Positions 1 through 9,801 are shown, counted from the first letter of the stretch. The stretch: DNA of 64,000 nt from Actinomycetota bacterium (GCA_005773635.1 SXHN01000046.1:1-64000), one strand, 5' to 3'. The notes: a model not told the origin generated them from the sequence alone. Numbers and translations: made by a program.

Positions 1-177
1 ACCAACATCGATAACGGTGTGATGCTCTGCTACTTCCACCACCGACTCGTCCACGAAGGCAAATGGACCATCAAAATTGATGCCGACGCCACCATCAAAT
101 GGTTCAAACCCGACGGCAGCCACTACGACACCAGCCACCCACGACCACCAACAACCCCAATCCCACTCCGCAGATAG
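1..177 (+). CDS. C-terminal fragment of HNH endonuclease / DUF222-type protein (5' truncated by window)
   Basis: Frame 1 open from base 1 to TAG at 175-177: TNIDNGVMLCYFHHRLVHEGKW..., resembling the HNH tail (N..LC..HH...H). Confidence 0.75.
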   Translation, partial: TNIDNGVMLCYFHHRLVHEGKWTIKIDADATIKWFKPDGSHYDTSHPRPPTTPIPLRR

Positions 178-293
178 AGGACCGCGCGCCAGGGTCATCA
201 GCACGCGCTCATAACGGCAGTTCTGAGTCGCCACGGTCTTGAGACATGCGATGCAAGATGACGGCCAGCGCGTTGGGTATACGATTCGCGCCG

Positions 294-1208
294 ATGAGTG
301 TCGAGACCAGATTCCGGGAGACTGAGGGTCGTGTCGCGGCAGCAAATGGACTTGACGTGCAGGAACGTTGGGTTGACATCGCGTCGCCGCCCGTGCGTGT
401 CCGTGTCCTGGAGTCGGGCGTCGGTGATCCGGTGCTGTTTATTAATGGCATCGCGGCACCCGGGATCGCGATGGCACCACTCGCTGGCCGCCTTCCCGGA
501 CACCGCCTCGTGATCATCGATCTCCCGGGGCACGGCTTGTCGCCGCCCTACCTTTGGCAGGGCGCTCCGGTCCGGGAGCAGGCGGTCAACGTAATTGCCG
601 GGGTACTCGACGGACTCGGCATCGACCAAGTCACGCTGATCGGCAACGCACTCGGCGGGATGTTCTCGCTGTGGTTCGCGCTCGACCAGCCGTCGCGGGT
701 CGCTCGGGTCGTGCTCGTCGGCCAACCTGCGGGTGCGATCGCCGGAGCACGCGTCGATCTCACGATGGGCATGATCACCGCACCGGTGATCGGCCGCGTC
801 GCGACCTTGATGGCACAGCTTCCGTCGCCACGGTTCATCGGTCGTATGGGGCTACGGCCTACGGTGAGACCCGACACGCTGCGGTCGCTGTCAGACGACA
901 TCATCGATCTGCACCTGCTCTCGATGCGTTTACCGGGTCAGGCCGCGTCGTATCGATCCCTGTTGCGGCGCCTCCTCGTAGGTCGCACACCCCGCCCAGA
1001 GCACGTTCTCAGCGACGCCGAGCTCGCCAGCTTCACTGTGCCGTTGCTGTTCGTATGGCCCGAAGACGACCAGTTCCTACCACCCGCCCTCGGCAAGCCG
1101 AGCGTCGACAAGATCCCGACCGCTCGATTTGTCACCACCCCTGGCGGCCTCTTCGCCTGGTTCGACGACCCCGACCGCTGCGCCGCACTAGTCGCGGAGG
1201 GGCTGTAA
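294..1208 (+). CDS. alpha/beta hydrolase-fold protein, catalytic residues apparently lost
   Basis: ORF 246..1208; likely ATG at 294 (MSVETRF). Alpha/beta hydrolase pattern (DLPGHGLS, GNALGG, FVWPEDD). Confidence 0.8.
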   Translation: MSVETRFRETEGRVAAANGLDVQERWVDIASPPVRVRVLESGVGDPVLFINGIAAPGIAMAPLAGRLPGHRLVIIDLPGHGLSPPYLWQGAPVREQAVNVIAGVLDGLGIDQVTLIGNALGGMFSLWFALDQPSRVARVVLVGQPAGAIAGARVDLTMGMITAPVIGRVATLMAQLPSPRFIGRMGLRPTVRPDTLRSLSDDIIDLHLLSMRLPGQAASYRSLLRRLLVGRTPRPEHVLSDAELASFTVPLLFVWPEDDQFLPPALGKPSVDKIPTARFVTTPGGLFAWFDDPDRCAALVAEGL

Positions 1209-1366
1209 CCGGTCCGCGTCGCATTGGACCGTGACGATATTTCGGACACAAGAGACCACACGACGACGACAACTGCAAGTTTGGCCAGGCTTCAGTTTCT
1301 CGGCGTCAATGCAGCAGTGCGTTGCGATAACCCGACGCCGGTGTTGTCGGATTATCGCTCGTGTTG

Positions 1367-1821
1367 TCAGTTGCTGTCGGGTGTGGGCATGACCCCGGCT
1401 TGGCGGAGGCCCGCGAGATTGTCGACGATCCCGCGTTGATGAACTACGCGACCGTCCGCGTCGAACGTGAGTAGGAGCATCTCTTCGAATTCGAGGTGTC
1501 GGCCGGTTGGCGGGAGCGGGCCCCACGCGCCAAGTTGTGTTCCGCTGATACGTAAGTGCACCGCGACCCGGTCGCCGTCGACGAGGATTGACAGCATTCC
1601 TCGTGATAGTCAGGCATCGTCGCGTACGCTCGTTCGACCATTTCGCGCACAACTTCTCGCCCATGGCGAAGCGGTGTGTATGGCTGGTAGTCAACGACGT
1701 ATTCGGCCGCGTAGAACTCGTCGATTAAGTCGAAGCGACGACCGTTCCAAACGTCGTCGAATAGGCGTTGCACGGTCGCTCGGTGATCACGGTTAGCCAT
1801 GGGTCGAACGCTACACAACAC
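1367..1821 (-). pseudogene. SnoaL-like (polyketide cyclase/ester cyclase) protein split by a 1-nt frameshift
   Basis: ORF 1444..1821 (VQRLFDDVWNGRRFDLIDEFYAAEYV...MPDYHEE) continues in another frame as ORF 1367..1597 (MLSILVDGDRVAVHLRISGTQLG...). Confidence 0.7.
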
Positions 1822-2112
1822 CGACTCGCGCGATCATGACGCCGCTTCTATGCCTGGGGGAGCCAATGCTGGGGCCACTGTGGCATTAAATGATCGTGAT
1901 TGCGCGCAAGGTGCGCGTTGTTGCGGTTCGGGTTAGATACCGTCTGCGATTTCATTGAAACGCGGTTGCGATTTCGCAGATGACGTTTCCTCGAATCGAT
2001 CCCGACCTTGAGCCGGGCCGCGTAGCGCGGCACCCGCTCCGATTGCCCGAACTGTGCGTGTTATTGCAAGAGTTCCATCGCAGTACGCAACCCCGCATCA
2101 TTGAGTGAAGAA

Positions 2113-2556
2113 TCAGCAACCAAGGTACCGGGCGTTACCGCCGAGAATTCGCGCTATCGATCGCGCGTCGCTTGGCGACTCCGCCGTCACCGACCACTTG
2201 CCACCGACGGCGAGATTCAACTCCGATTTCGTGACGAAGTGTTGTTCTTGAGGGCAGAACTTCTTGAACGCTGCATTGAAGCCGCTGTCTCGCTCGTGAG
2301 CGCTATGCCAAATAGCGATCTTCAACACGGTGTGACCAGTTCGTGAGCATGAACCCGAATCTTGCGGTTTCGGCAGACCGTAATCCGTAACGTTCTCGCC
2401 ATCGCGCACTTGAGGGTTCGAGGTGTGCGCCTTGAATTCGCAACCCAACTTCGCGCCGATACTGCGCGCCGCCTTGTACGACGATGTAGCCCGGCTTGCG
2501 CACGAACTCAAGGCGCACAACAGACTCAGCGCCACCATCGCCCTTCGAATACGCAC
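2113..2556 (-). CDS. small putative lipoprotein, unknown function
   Basis: MRIRRAMVALSLLCALSSCAS... signal peptide with lipobox-like LSSC. Confidence 0.5.
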   Translation of the reverse strand: MRIRRAMVALSLLCALSSCASRATSSYKAARSIGAKLGCEFKAHTSNPQVRDGENVTDYGLPKPQDSGSCSRTGHTVLKIAIWHSAHERDSGFNAAFKKFCPQEQHFVTKSELNLAVGGKWSVTAESPSDARSIARILGGNARYLGC

Positions 2557-2827
2557 ACGCCCGGCTTACCTTCAGTGTGCGGATCAAATATTTGAATCAA
2601 ATCCGACATCTTGGTTTCGCTGCGCCCGAGTCGATCCGTGAACAATTCCGGGATGTTTCACGAGATCACCTTGCGAACCCAAACTATAGAACCGCCAGCC
2701 GCAATCACGCCAGAGGCAAACCCCAACGCGTCAAAAAGACCCGCGAAAACAATCACTTGACACAATCAGGCTTCGCTTTGCGCTCGTTGCGCAAGAGTCC
2801 AGTCCAACAATAGAGCTGCAATTCGTG

Positions 2828-4708
2828 TTACGCCGCCATGCGAAGTCGGAGCATGCGCTCTGCCATTTGCGAACGCGTCATTGCGTTCGGCAGAACTTCG
2901 CGGGTTGGCCAAGATCCTTCACCGTTCCACGGGGCAGTGTCGCCGAGAACTTCGACAACATTCTCGGCCCGCATCGCACGACTCACCACGTCGCCTTGCA
3001 CGTTCGTGCAACCAAGTTCTTGAAGCAACTCCAGTTCTTCCGGCTTGTTCACACCCTTGGCAACCACTTCGAGGCCCAGCGAACGACAGACCGAAGCGGC
3101 GGCGGCAAGCGCGCCAACGGCTTCCGGTTCTTTCGCCAGCGACGTCATCATGCGCCGGTCAAGTTTGACCGTATCGGCGTAAAAGCGCTGCAGTTGTGCT
3201 GGCGAAAATTGGTCGGTGCCGAAATCGTCGATCGCGATCCGCACTCCGTTGTAGTTCAGCGCTTGGAGCGCCTTGAATGCTTCAGCTGGATGCTTTGTCA
3301 ACGTCACAAGTGGTATCTCGATACCGAGTGAACCCGGAGCAACCCCAACCGATTCGATCGCGCTTGCGATAACCGATTGCAATTCGCCCGACAACAGATC
3401 TTGCACGCCGACCGTAAGCCATACCGTACGCGGATAGTCGAGGCCCACATTCCAGTCATGGGCGTAGCGCACTGCGTCTTCGATCACCAAACGATCAAGG
3501 TCGCGTGCTACTCCCACCTCACGGGCCAGCACCATAAACTCCGAAGGTCCGAGCAATCCGCGGGTGGGGTGGTCCCAGCGCAAACCAGCTTCGAATGAGC
3601 GCAACTCGCCCTCAGCAACGCCAGCAACAGGCGTGTACATCACCCAAAACTCTTGATTAGCAATCGCGCCTTCGAGTTGTTCCTTCAAGAGATCACGCGC
3701 GGCGGCCCGCTTGCGCAAGTCGTCGTCGAAATACTGGTGGCGGCGCTTGCCAAGTTGCTTCGCTTGATACATCGCGGTGTCGGCTTCGCCCAACAAAGTT
3801 TCGGCCTCAATATCGGTGACCGACGGCAGCGAGATACCAATGCTTGTACCGACATTGCCCGTGCCGCTCGACAACGCAACTGGTTCTTCCACGCGAGTGA
3901 TGATGCGATCGGCGATTTGCTGCGCCATTTCGAGATCGGAAATGTTGTCAAGCAGGATCACGAATTCGTCGCCACCAAAACGGGCTACGACATCGGTGTT
4001 GCGCACACATTCACCCAGTCGCCGACCGACTTCAATCAGTAGCTCGTCGCCAGCTTCGTGACCCAATCCGTCGTTGACGGCCTTGAATCCGTCGAGATCC
4101 AAGAACATCACCGCGGGCATCAAGCCCGTGCGTTGTCCACGAGCGAGCGCGGCAGCAAGATGTTCCATCAGCATGGCGCGGTTCGGCAACCCAGTCAGAG
4201 CATCGCGAGTGGCTTGATTACGAAGTGAGGTTTCAGCCCGCTTGTGTTCTGTGATATCGCGAATCAACAAAGAAATGTGCGTGAGCGTGTCGGCGTCGCG
4301 ATTGTGGTGTCCGATCATGTCAACTGCGACCGGTCGTTCAATGCATTCTTGCTCGTCGTCCGAGACCAATATCGCAAGCTCTCCTGACCACTTCCCACCC
4401 GTCCGTACTGCTTCGCCAGCAGCGCCGCGTAACACTTCAAGCGATTCCTCGCTGAACAGTTGGGCCACGCTCGCAGGCTGCACGTGACGCCGGAGCACAT
4501 CGTCGGCCGCCGGGTTGGCGTACTCGATGACGCCCGTCGCAGACGTGACCAACACGATCTGATCGGTCGCTTCGATCAGCCCCAGCAGTTCCGCGCTGCG
4601 CTCAGTCGCGATGGTGCTGAAGTCGTTGTTACTGCCCGAATTTCCGGCCGAACTGGCCACCGCGTTCTCCTCGTCGCCCGTCGAGGTCCCCAGATCCTCA
4701 ATCGCCAT
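2828..4708 (-). CDS. PAS-GGDEF-EAL protein (diguanylate cyclase with degenerate EAL domain)
   Basis: PAS-like N-terminus; RNTD I-site and RFGGDEFV; EAL-like region FEAGLRWDHP, IAIDDFGTDQF. Confidence 0.9.
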   Translation of the reverse strand: MAIEDLGTSTGDEENAVASSAGNSGSNNDFSTIATERSAELLGLIEATDQIVLVTSATGVIEYANPAADDVLRRHVQPASVAQLFSEESLEVLRGAAGEAVRTGGKWSGELAILVSDDEQECIERPVAVDMIGHHNRDADTLTHISLLIRDITEHKRAETSLRNQATRDALTGLPNRAMLMEHLAAALARGQRTGLMPAVMFLDLDGFKAVNDGLGHEAGDELLIEVGRRLGECVRNTDVVARFGGDEFVILLDNISDLEMAQQIADRIITRVEEPVALSSGTGNVGTSIGISLPSVTDIEAETLLGEADTAMYQAKQLGKRRHQYFDDDLRKRAAARDLLKEQLEGAIANQEFWVMYTPVAGVAEGELRSFEAGLRWDHPTRGLLGPSEFMVLAREVGVARDLDRLVIEDAVRYAHDWNVGLDYPRTVWLTVGVQDLLSGELQSVIASAIESVGVAPGSLGIEIPLVTLTKHPAEAFKALQALNYNGVRIAIDDFGTDQFSPAQLQRFYADTVKLDRRMMTSLAKEPEAVGALAAAASVCRSLGLEVVAKGVNKPEELELLQELGCTNVQGDVVSRAMRAENVVEVLGDTAPWNGEGSWPTREVLPNAMTRSQMAERMLRLRMAA

Positions 4709-4768
4709 TACTTGCTGTTCCTCGGCACTGAATGATGGGCCTTGAGTAGCAATCCAGGTATTCGCGCA

Positions 4769-4813
4769 AGATGCGCCACCTCATTCACCCAGACGAGGGC
4801 AGGTGGCGCATCT
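4769..4813 (-). terminator. 13-bp perfect inverted repeat downstream of the thiolase gene
   Basis: AGATGCGCCACCT (4769-4781) / AGGTGGCGCATCT (4801-4813), 19-nt loop; no clear U-tract. Confidence 0.45.
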
Positions 4814-4864
4814 CACAATGCAAATGGATTAGGCCTATCGGCCTGCAAGTACGGCGTGGCGTAC

Positions 4865-6067
4865 CTAGTTAATGCGTTCGACGATCATTGCGAGGCCTTG
4901 GCCACCGCCGACACACATGGTTTCGAGCCCGTAGCTCTTACCCGCGTTCTCGAGGCCATTGAGCAACGTCGACATGATGCGCGCACCCGTCATCCCAAAA
5001 GGGTGACCAAGCGCAATTCCACCACCATTGACGTTGAGACGGTCGAGGTCGATACCAAGGTGCTTCGCACTCGGCAATACCTGGGCTGCGAACGCTTCGT
5101 TGATTTCGACAAGGTCGATCTGGTCGATCGTCATTCCCGCCCGCTCTAGTGCTTGGCGGCTCGCACCGATCGGTCCAAGGCCCATGATCTCTGGGTTCAG
5201 TGCGGATACGCCACTGCTCACGAAACGACCGATAGGCGTAATGCCGAGGGCTTTGGCTTTGGTGTCGCTCATCACCACGACCGCAGCCGCACCATCGTTC
5301 AATGGGCATGCGTTGCCAGCCGTCACCGTGCCGTTGGGGCGAAACACCGGCTTCAGCGACGCAAGCTTCTCAAGGGTGGTACCAGCGCGGGGCCCATCGT
5401 CTTTGCTCACCACGGTGCCGTCGGGCAACGTCACCGGTACGATTTCGCGGTCGAAAAAGCCGTTTTCTTGCGAAGCTACAGATCGTTCTTGTGACCGAAC
5501 GGCCCAAGCATCCATCTCTTCGCGAGTAACGCCTTCTTGCTCAACGACGTTTTCTGCCGTCTGACCCATAGCGATGTACACGTCCGGGAGGCCGCTAGGA
5601 GGTGTCCATGCGCCGCCATCACCGGATTCGCGGGACTTGGTGCGCGCGTGTGCGTCGGTGAACAACGTGTTTTGTGGACCGGTGTCCGCCGCGCCGTACA
5701 TGAACCGACTCACCGTCTCCACTCCACCGGAGATGAACACGTCACCTTCGCCAGCTTTGATGGCGTGGGCAGCCATGCGAATGCTCTGCAGCGACGATGA
5801 GCAGTAACGGTTCACAGTCACGCCCGGCGCATCGACTCCCGCAAGCAACGCGGCAACGCGAGCGATGTTCGTGCCCGCTTCACCAGCAGGCTGGCCACAA
5901 CCCCAAAACACGTCTTCAACGAGTTTTGGATCAAGGTTCGGCACGCGCTCAAGCACGGCCTTGATGATGTGGGCCGACAAGTCGTCGGGACGCATGTCGA
6001 CGAGTGAGCCCTTGTTGGCCCGGCCAATCGGGGTACGGGCATAAGCAACGATGACTGCTTCGGTCAT
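4865..6067 (-). CDS. acetyl-CoA acetyltransferase / thiolase
   Basis: MTEAVIVAYARTPIGRANKG..., VNRYCSSSLQSI, NVNGGGIALGHPFGMTGAR, CVGGGQGLA. Confidence 0.95.
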   Translation of the reverse strand: MTEAVIVAYARTPIGRANKGSLVDMRPDDLSAHIIKAVLERVPNLDPKLVEDVFWGCGQPAGEAGTNIARVAALLAGVDAPGVTVNRYCSSSLQSIRMAAHAIKAGEGDVFISGGVETVSRFMYGAADTGPQNTLFTDAHARTKSRESGDGGAWTPPSGLPDVYIAMGQTAENVVEQEGVTREEMDAWAVRSQERSVASQENGFFDREIVPVTLPDGTVVSKDDGPRAGTTLEKLASLKPVFRPNGTVTAGNACPLNDGAAAVVVMSDTKAKALGITPIGRFVSSGVSALNPEIMGLGPIGASRQALERAGMTIDQIDLVEINEAFAAQVLPSAKHLGIDLDRLNVNGGGIALGHPFGMTGARIMSTLLNGLENAGKSYGLETMCVGGGQGLAMIVERIN

Positions 6068-6164
6068 GACACACTCCTGGAGAAAGACTGTTACTTCAAG
6101 CGGACCGTACAGTTTCTCCCCCACTGCCTCTGGGCGTCGAACTGGGGCCTAGATTCGATACTCG

Positions 6165-6866
6165 ATGAGCCTTGACGCAATTGGAGCCGAGCACCACCGT
6201 TCGCATCGAGCACAGTGGTTGCGGGCAGCAGTGCTGGGCGCCAACGACGGCATCGTGTCAATCGCAAGCTTGGTAATCGGCGTCGCCGCAGCCAAGGGCA
6301 GCCACAGTGCACTCACGACTGCCGGCCTCGCCGGGTGGGTGGCGGGCGCGATGTCGATGGCCACCGGCGAGTACGTCTCAGTTTCGAGCCAACGCGACAC
6401 CGAACACGCCGACATCACCCTCGAACGTGAAGCTCTTGAACGCAACCGAGCCGGCGAAACCAGGGAGCTTGCAAAAATCTATGAAGGTCGCGGCGTCACG
6501 CCGAGCGTGGCACGAGAAGTCGCCGAACAGCTCATGGCCCACGACGACCTTGGCGCCCATATGCGCGACGAGCTTGGCATTACCGAGATCACAACCGCGC
6601 GCCCATTTCAAGCCGCGTGGACATCAGCACTCGCGTTTACCAGTGGCGCAGCATTGCCCCTCTTTGCGATGCTGCTGGCACCGAGTTCGGTGCGAATTCC
6701 ACTCACTGCGCTCGTTGCGCTCATGTCACTGTTGTGCCTCGGTGTTGTCGGTGCTCGCTTGGGCGGGGCGCCTCCGACGCGTGCCGCAACGCGAGTCGCG
6801 TTTTGGAGTTCGATCGCGATGATGCTCACCTGGGGCATCGGCAGGATTGTCGGCGCCAATATCTAG
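6165..6866 (+). CDS. VIT1/CCC1-family membrane transporter
   Basis: LRAAVLGANDGIVSIASLVIGVAAA, typical VIT N-terminus; C-terminal TM helices. Confidence 0.9.
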   Translation: MSLDAIGAEHHRSHRAQWLRAAVLGANDGIVSIASLVIGVAAAKGSHSALTTAGLAGWVAGAMSMATGEYVSVSSQRDTEHADITLEREALERNRAGETRELAKIYEGRGVTPSVAREVAEQLMAHDDLGAHMRDELGITEITTARPFQAAWTSALAFTSGAALPLFAMLLAPSSVRIPLTALVALMSLLCLGVVGARLGGAPPTRAATRVAFWSSIAMMLTWGIGRIVGANI

Positions 6867-6888
6867 CTGCGCTGCCCGGCGATCGCCG

Positions 6889-7410
6889 CTAGTCGTCGAT
6901 ACGACGAAGGTGGTGTAAGTACTGCTTGGCATTCCACACGTACCCTGCCGCATTCAGTTTGATGTGTTCGGGGTTTGATCGTCCCTCTTTGATCACAGCA
7001 GGCACGCCCAGCGCCATGGCCTTACTAGGTATCTCAGTGTCGTTCGTAACCATCGCGGCTGCACCGACCAACGCCCCCGTGCGAACTACGGCGCGATGCA
7101 ACACGATGGACCCGGAACCAACCAGACAACAGTCTTCGATTGTGCAGCCCTCCAAATGCACCAGATGCCCAATCACACAATCATCACCTATCGTCGTTTC
7201 AGCATCGTGGGCGCAATGGATGACAGCGCCGTCTTGAATACTCGTGCGGGCGCCAATCACAATCCTTGACGCATCGCCGCGCAACACTGCCTGGGGCCAA
7301 ACCGACGATTCCGGGCCGATGATCACGTTGCCAATGATCGTCGCTTCAGGGTGAATAAACGCGGTCGGATCAATCTGCGGGACTTTGTCGCCAAGTGCAT
7401 AGACAGCCAT
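6889..7410 (-). CDS. gamma-carbonic anhydrase-like hexapeptide-repeat protein
   Basis: Left-handed beta-helix repeats; WPQAVLRGDASRIVIGARTSIQDGAVIHC, GHLVHLEGC. Confidence 0.9.
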   Translation of the reverse strand: MAVYALGDKVPQIDPTAFIHPEATIIGNVIIGPESSVWPQAVLRGDASRIVIGARTSIQDGAVIHCAHDAETTIGDDCVIGHLVHLEGCTIEDCCLVGSGSIVLHRAVVRTGALVGAAAMVTNDTEIPSKAMALGVPAVIKEGRSNPEHIKLNAAGYVWNAKQYLHHLRRIDD

Positions 7411-7435
7411 GCATGCAACCTATACGGTGCATCTC

Positions 7436-8245
7436 GTGAGTACCGAGGACGCCATTTCCGAGATCGCCAAACATGGCTATTGCATCATCGAAAACGCAAT
7501 TGATCTCAATCTCATCGATGCCCTGCACGACGATCTGATGCGCCTTGAAACCGCACTCGATGTGCAACCGGCACTGAATAGTTTCGAAGGCAACGCCACG
7601 CTACGCATCTACAACCTGCTCGCCTACGGCGCGCTCTACGAGCAAATTCCCCTCCACCAACAGATCTTGCCGGTTGTGGAGGGAGTGCTCGACCGTGGCT
7701 GCCTGGTCTCGACCTTGAGTTCGATTTCGATCCTCCCCAACGAGGCGGCGCAACCAATCCATGCCGATGATCAACTGATGCCGCTGTCTAAGCCCCACGC
7801 TCCCACCGTGTGCAACACCATGTGGGCACTGACCGATTTCACCGAAGCGAATGGCGCGACCCGCATCATCGCGGGCTCGCACCTCGCCGACAGTTCTCCG
7901 AACTACGGCCAACATTACGAATCGATCCCCGCCGAAATGAACAGGGGTTCTGTGCTCATCTGGCACGGCTCACTATGGCACGGAGGCGGAGCTAACCGAA
8001 CTCGCGAACGTCGCGTCGGAATAGCAATGAACTACTGCGCCGGTTGGGTGCGTCAGCAAGAAAACCAACAGCTGGGAATTCCCCGCGAGATCGCCGCTCG
8101 ATTTGCACCACGTCTTCAGGAACTCTGCGGTTACTCGGTGTACAACGGCCTCATTGGCCACATCAATAAGCGTTCGCCAGCCGAAATGTTGCAGTCGCCC
8201 AATGAGTTGTCTACAACGTCGCCAATCGTCTGGGACAAGATCTAA
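7436..8245 (+). CDS. phytanoyl-CoA dioxygenase (PhyH) family protein
   Basis: ORF 7409..8245; HxD (IHADDQ) and distal WHGGGANRTRERR; GTG at 7436 or ATG at 7409 as start. Confidence 0.85.
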   Translation: MSTEDAISEIAKHGYCIIENAIDLNLIDALHDDLMRLETALDVQPALNSFEGNATLRIYNLLAYGALYEQIPLHQQILPVVEGVLDRGCLVSTLSSISILPNEAAQPIHADDQLMPLSKPHAPTVCNTMWALTDFTEANGATRIIAGSHLADSSPNYGQHYESIPAEMNRGSVLIWHGSLWHGGGANRTRERRVGIAMNYCAGWVRQQENQQLGIPREIAARFAPRLQELCGYSVYNGLIGHINKRSPAEMLQSPNELSTTSPIVWDKI

Positions 8246-9801
8246 GACCGCAGCGGAGGCGCGGTGTCAAGTCGACTCGTAGCACTCAGCACTGGCGAAC
8301 CATTCGTATGCACTCTTGCGAAGTCGGGTGCATCACCACGCCCGTATACCGAACCATCGGCCATTACGAGCCAATACCCAGCGCCAGTTGGCGACGTGCG
8401 TATCGCGACCACCAACCGTTGCGATGCTTCTACGATGCCCAAGTAGTCACGTTCAGCCTGAGAAATAAACACCCCGCGATCAGCGTCATCGCTGAACTCC
8501 GCCGCGACCCCGCCGTGCTGTGTTGCTTCACCAAGTGCGTGGACTGATCCCCCGGCCGTCACGATCCAATAACCATCGTCCCACGGCGTCACGGCCATAC
8601 CAATTACCGGGTCGTCAGCACCAATATCAGCAGCGCTACCGAAGCTCACGGCGTCGCCCACCGCGGTTACATGGCCAATCGAGTCGACGAGCCAATAGCC
8701 CCGACCAGATCGAGTGCTTGCAATGTCAACGATCCGAGTGTCTGGTTCGACGACAGCTGCTTCCAGTACCGGCGCGGTGCCAAAAGCACGTACTTCGCCG
8801 GAACGATTGACCGTCCAGTATCCCATGCCGCGAGGCTGTGGCGCGACGGCGACCGTTCCTAGCGGCGCGGCGCCAAGGGCATTCGCATTACCAAATGGCA
8901 GCACCTCACCGTCGGCGTAAAAGATCCAATAGCCGTTCGCTTTGGGGGTCATTGCAATATCGGTGACCACCGCGTTCTCGCGCGCTCCATATGCCGAACC
9001 CCAGAACCGCGTATCACCGAGGTCGTACACCTGCCCATCCGGGTCTGCGAGGTAAAGCCCATCTCCTGAGCGCACGACAGGTTCTTGTGGAGCATCGGCT
9101 CCGACGGCTCCGACTCCACTCGCACCGACCAACGGGGTCGGTGGGGAATACGCAAGGTCAACCTCAGAGAATTTCAACATTCGTCCGTACATGCTTGTGA
9201 TCGCGGCCGCGTAGTTCGGCGCAGTGGCCCAATGCCCATTGCCCATTTGCCACCACGTGGGCGCCGCGCCGCGATACGACTTGGGCGGTCGAATCATTGC
9301 GTCGGGCAACGTATTCGGGTCGGCGTAGCCACGCAGCAGTTGCATCTGCGCGCGAACGCCGGTGCGGGCGTCTGGGTATCCGCGCCCGCTATTGCAGGAA
9401 TCGCAGGCCCCGATGCCCGCGAAATTGTTGTCGTGTGGGCGCACCATGCCACGATCCGGAAAGTGGAAAAAGCCGGTCTCGATAATCGATTGGGTCCAGG
9501 CCAAATCCGCGCGCACCCCCAGCGCAGCACCTTCTTGCAGGAAAATCTCTGCGAGTTCCTCGATCGTCACTGTGATCCGCGGATTGTGTGACCGTACGAA
9601 GTCGGCCAGATGTGCCGCATCCACTCGCGACGGCCCGAGCAGAGATAGCGGATCGTGGTCATAGCCGGGAACGGTCGCCGGATCCACTGGCGCCGGGACC
9701 GGATTCGGCGACTCTTCGGCGTATGCCGAAGCACCGATGCCCGAAGCCAGAACAAGGGTGAGTACTGACCCCGTGATTCGTTGCAATCGCTGATGGGTCA
9801 T
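8242..9801 (-). CDS. secreted glucosaminidase-domain protein with C-terminal GYW repeat propeller
   Basis: Signal peptide from MTHQRLQRITGSVLTLVLASG; glucosaminidase-like SIIETGFFHFPDRGMVRPHDNNFAGIGAC; repeated GYW(I/T/L)V...G. Confidence 0.85.
   Translation of the reverse strand: MTHQRLQRITGSVLTLVLASGIGASAYAEESPNPVPAPVDPATVPGYDHDPLSLLGPSRVDAAHLADFVRSHNPRITVTIEELAEIFLQEGAALGVRADLAWTQSIIETGFFHFPDRGMVRPHDNNFAGIGACDSCNSGRGYPDARTGVRAQMQLLRGYADPNTLPDAMIRPPKSYRGAAPTWWQMGNGHWATAPNYAAAITSMYGRMLKFSEVDLAYSPPTPLVGASGVGAVGADAPQEPVVRSGDGLYLADPDGQVYDLGDTRFWGSAYGARENAVVTDIAMTPKANGYWIFYADGEVLPFGNANALGAAPLGTVAVAPQPRGMGYWTVNRSGEVRAFGTAPVLEAAVVEPDTRIVDIASTRSGRGYWLVDSIGHVTAVGDAVSFGSAADIGADDPVIGMAVTPWDDGYWIVTAGGSVHALGEATQHGGVAAEFSDDADRGVFISQAERDYLGIVEASQRLVVAIRTSPTGAGYWLVMADGSVYGRGDAPDFARVHTNGSPVLSATSRLDTAPPLRS

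Noticed and set aside
1848-2033. 61-aa minus-strand ORF and possible tRNA in the 1830-2110 gap
   Set aside because: No cloverleaf or T-loop consensus found by eye and no recognisable protein; left unannotated.
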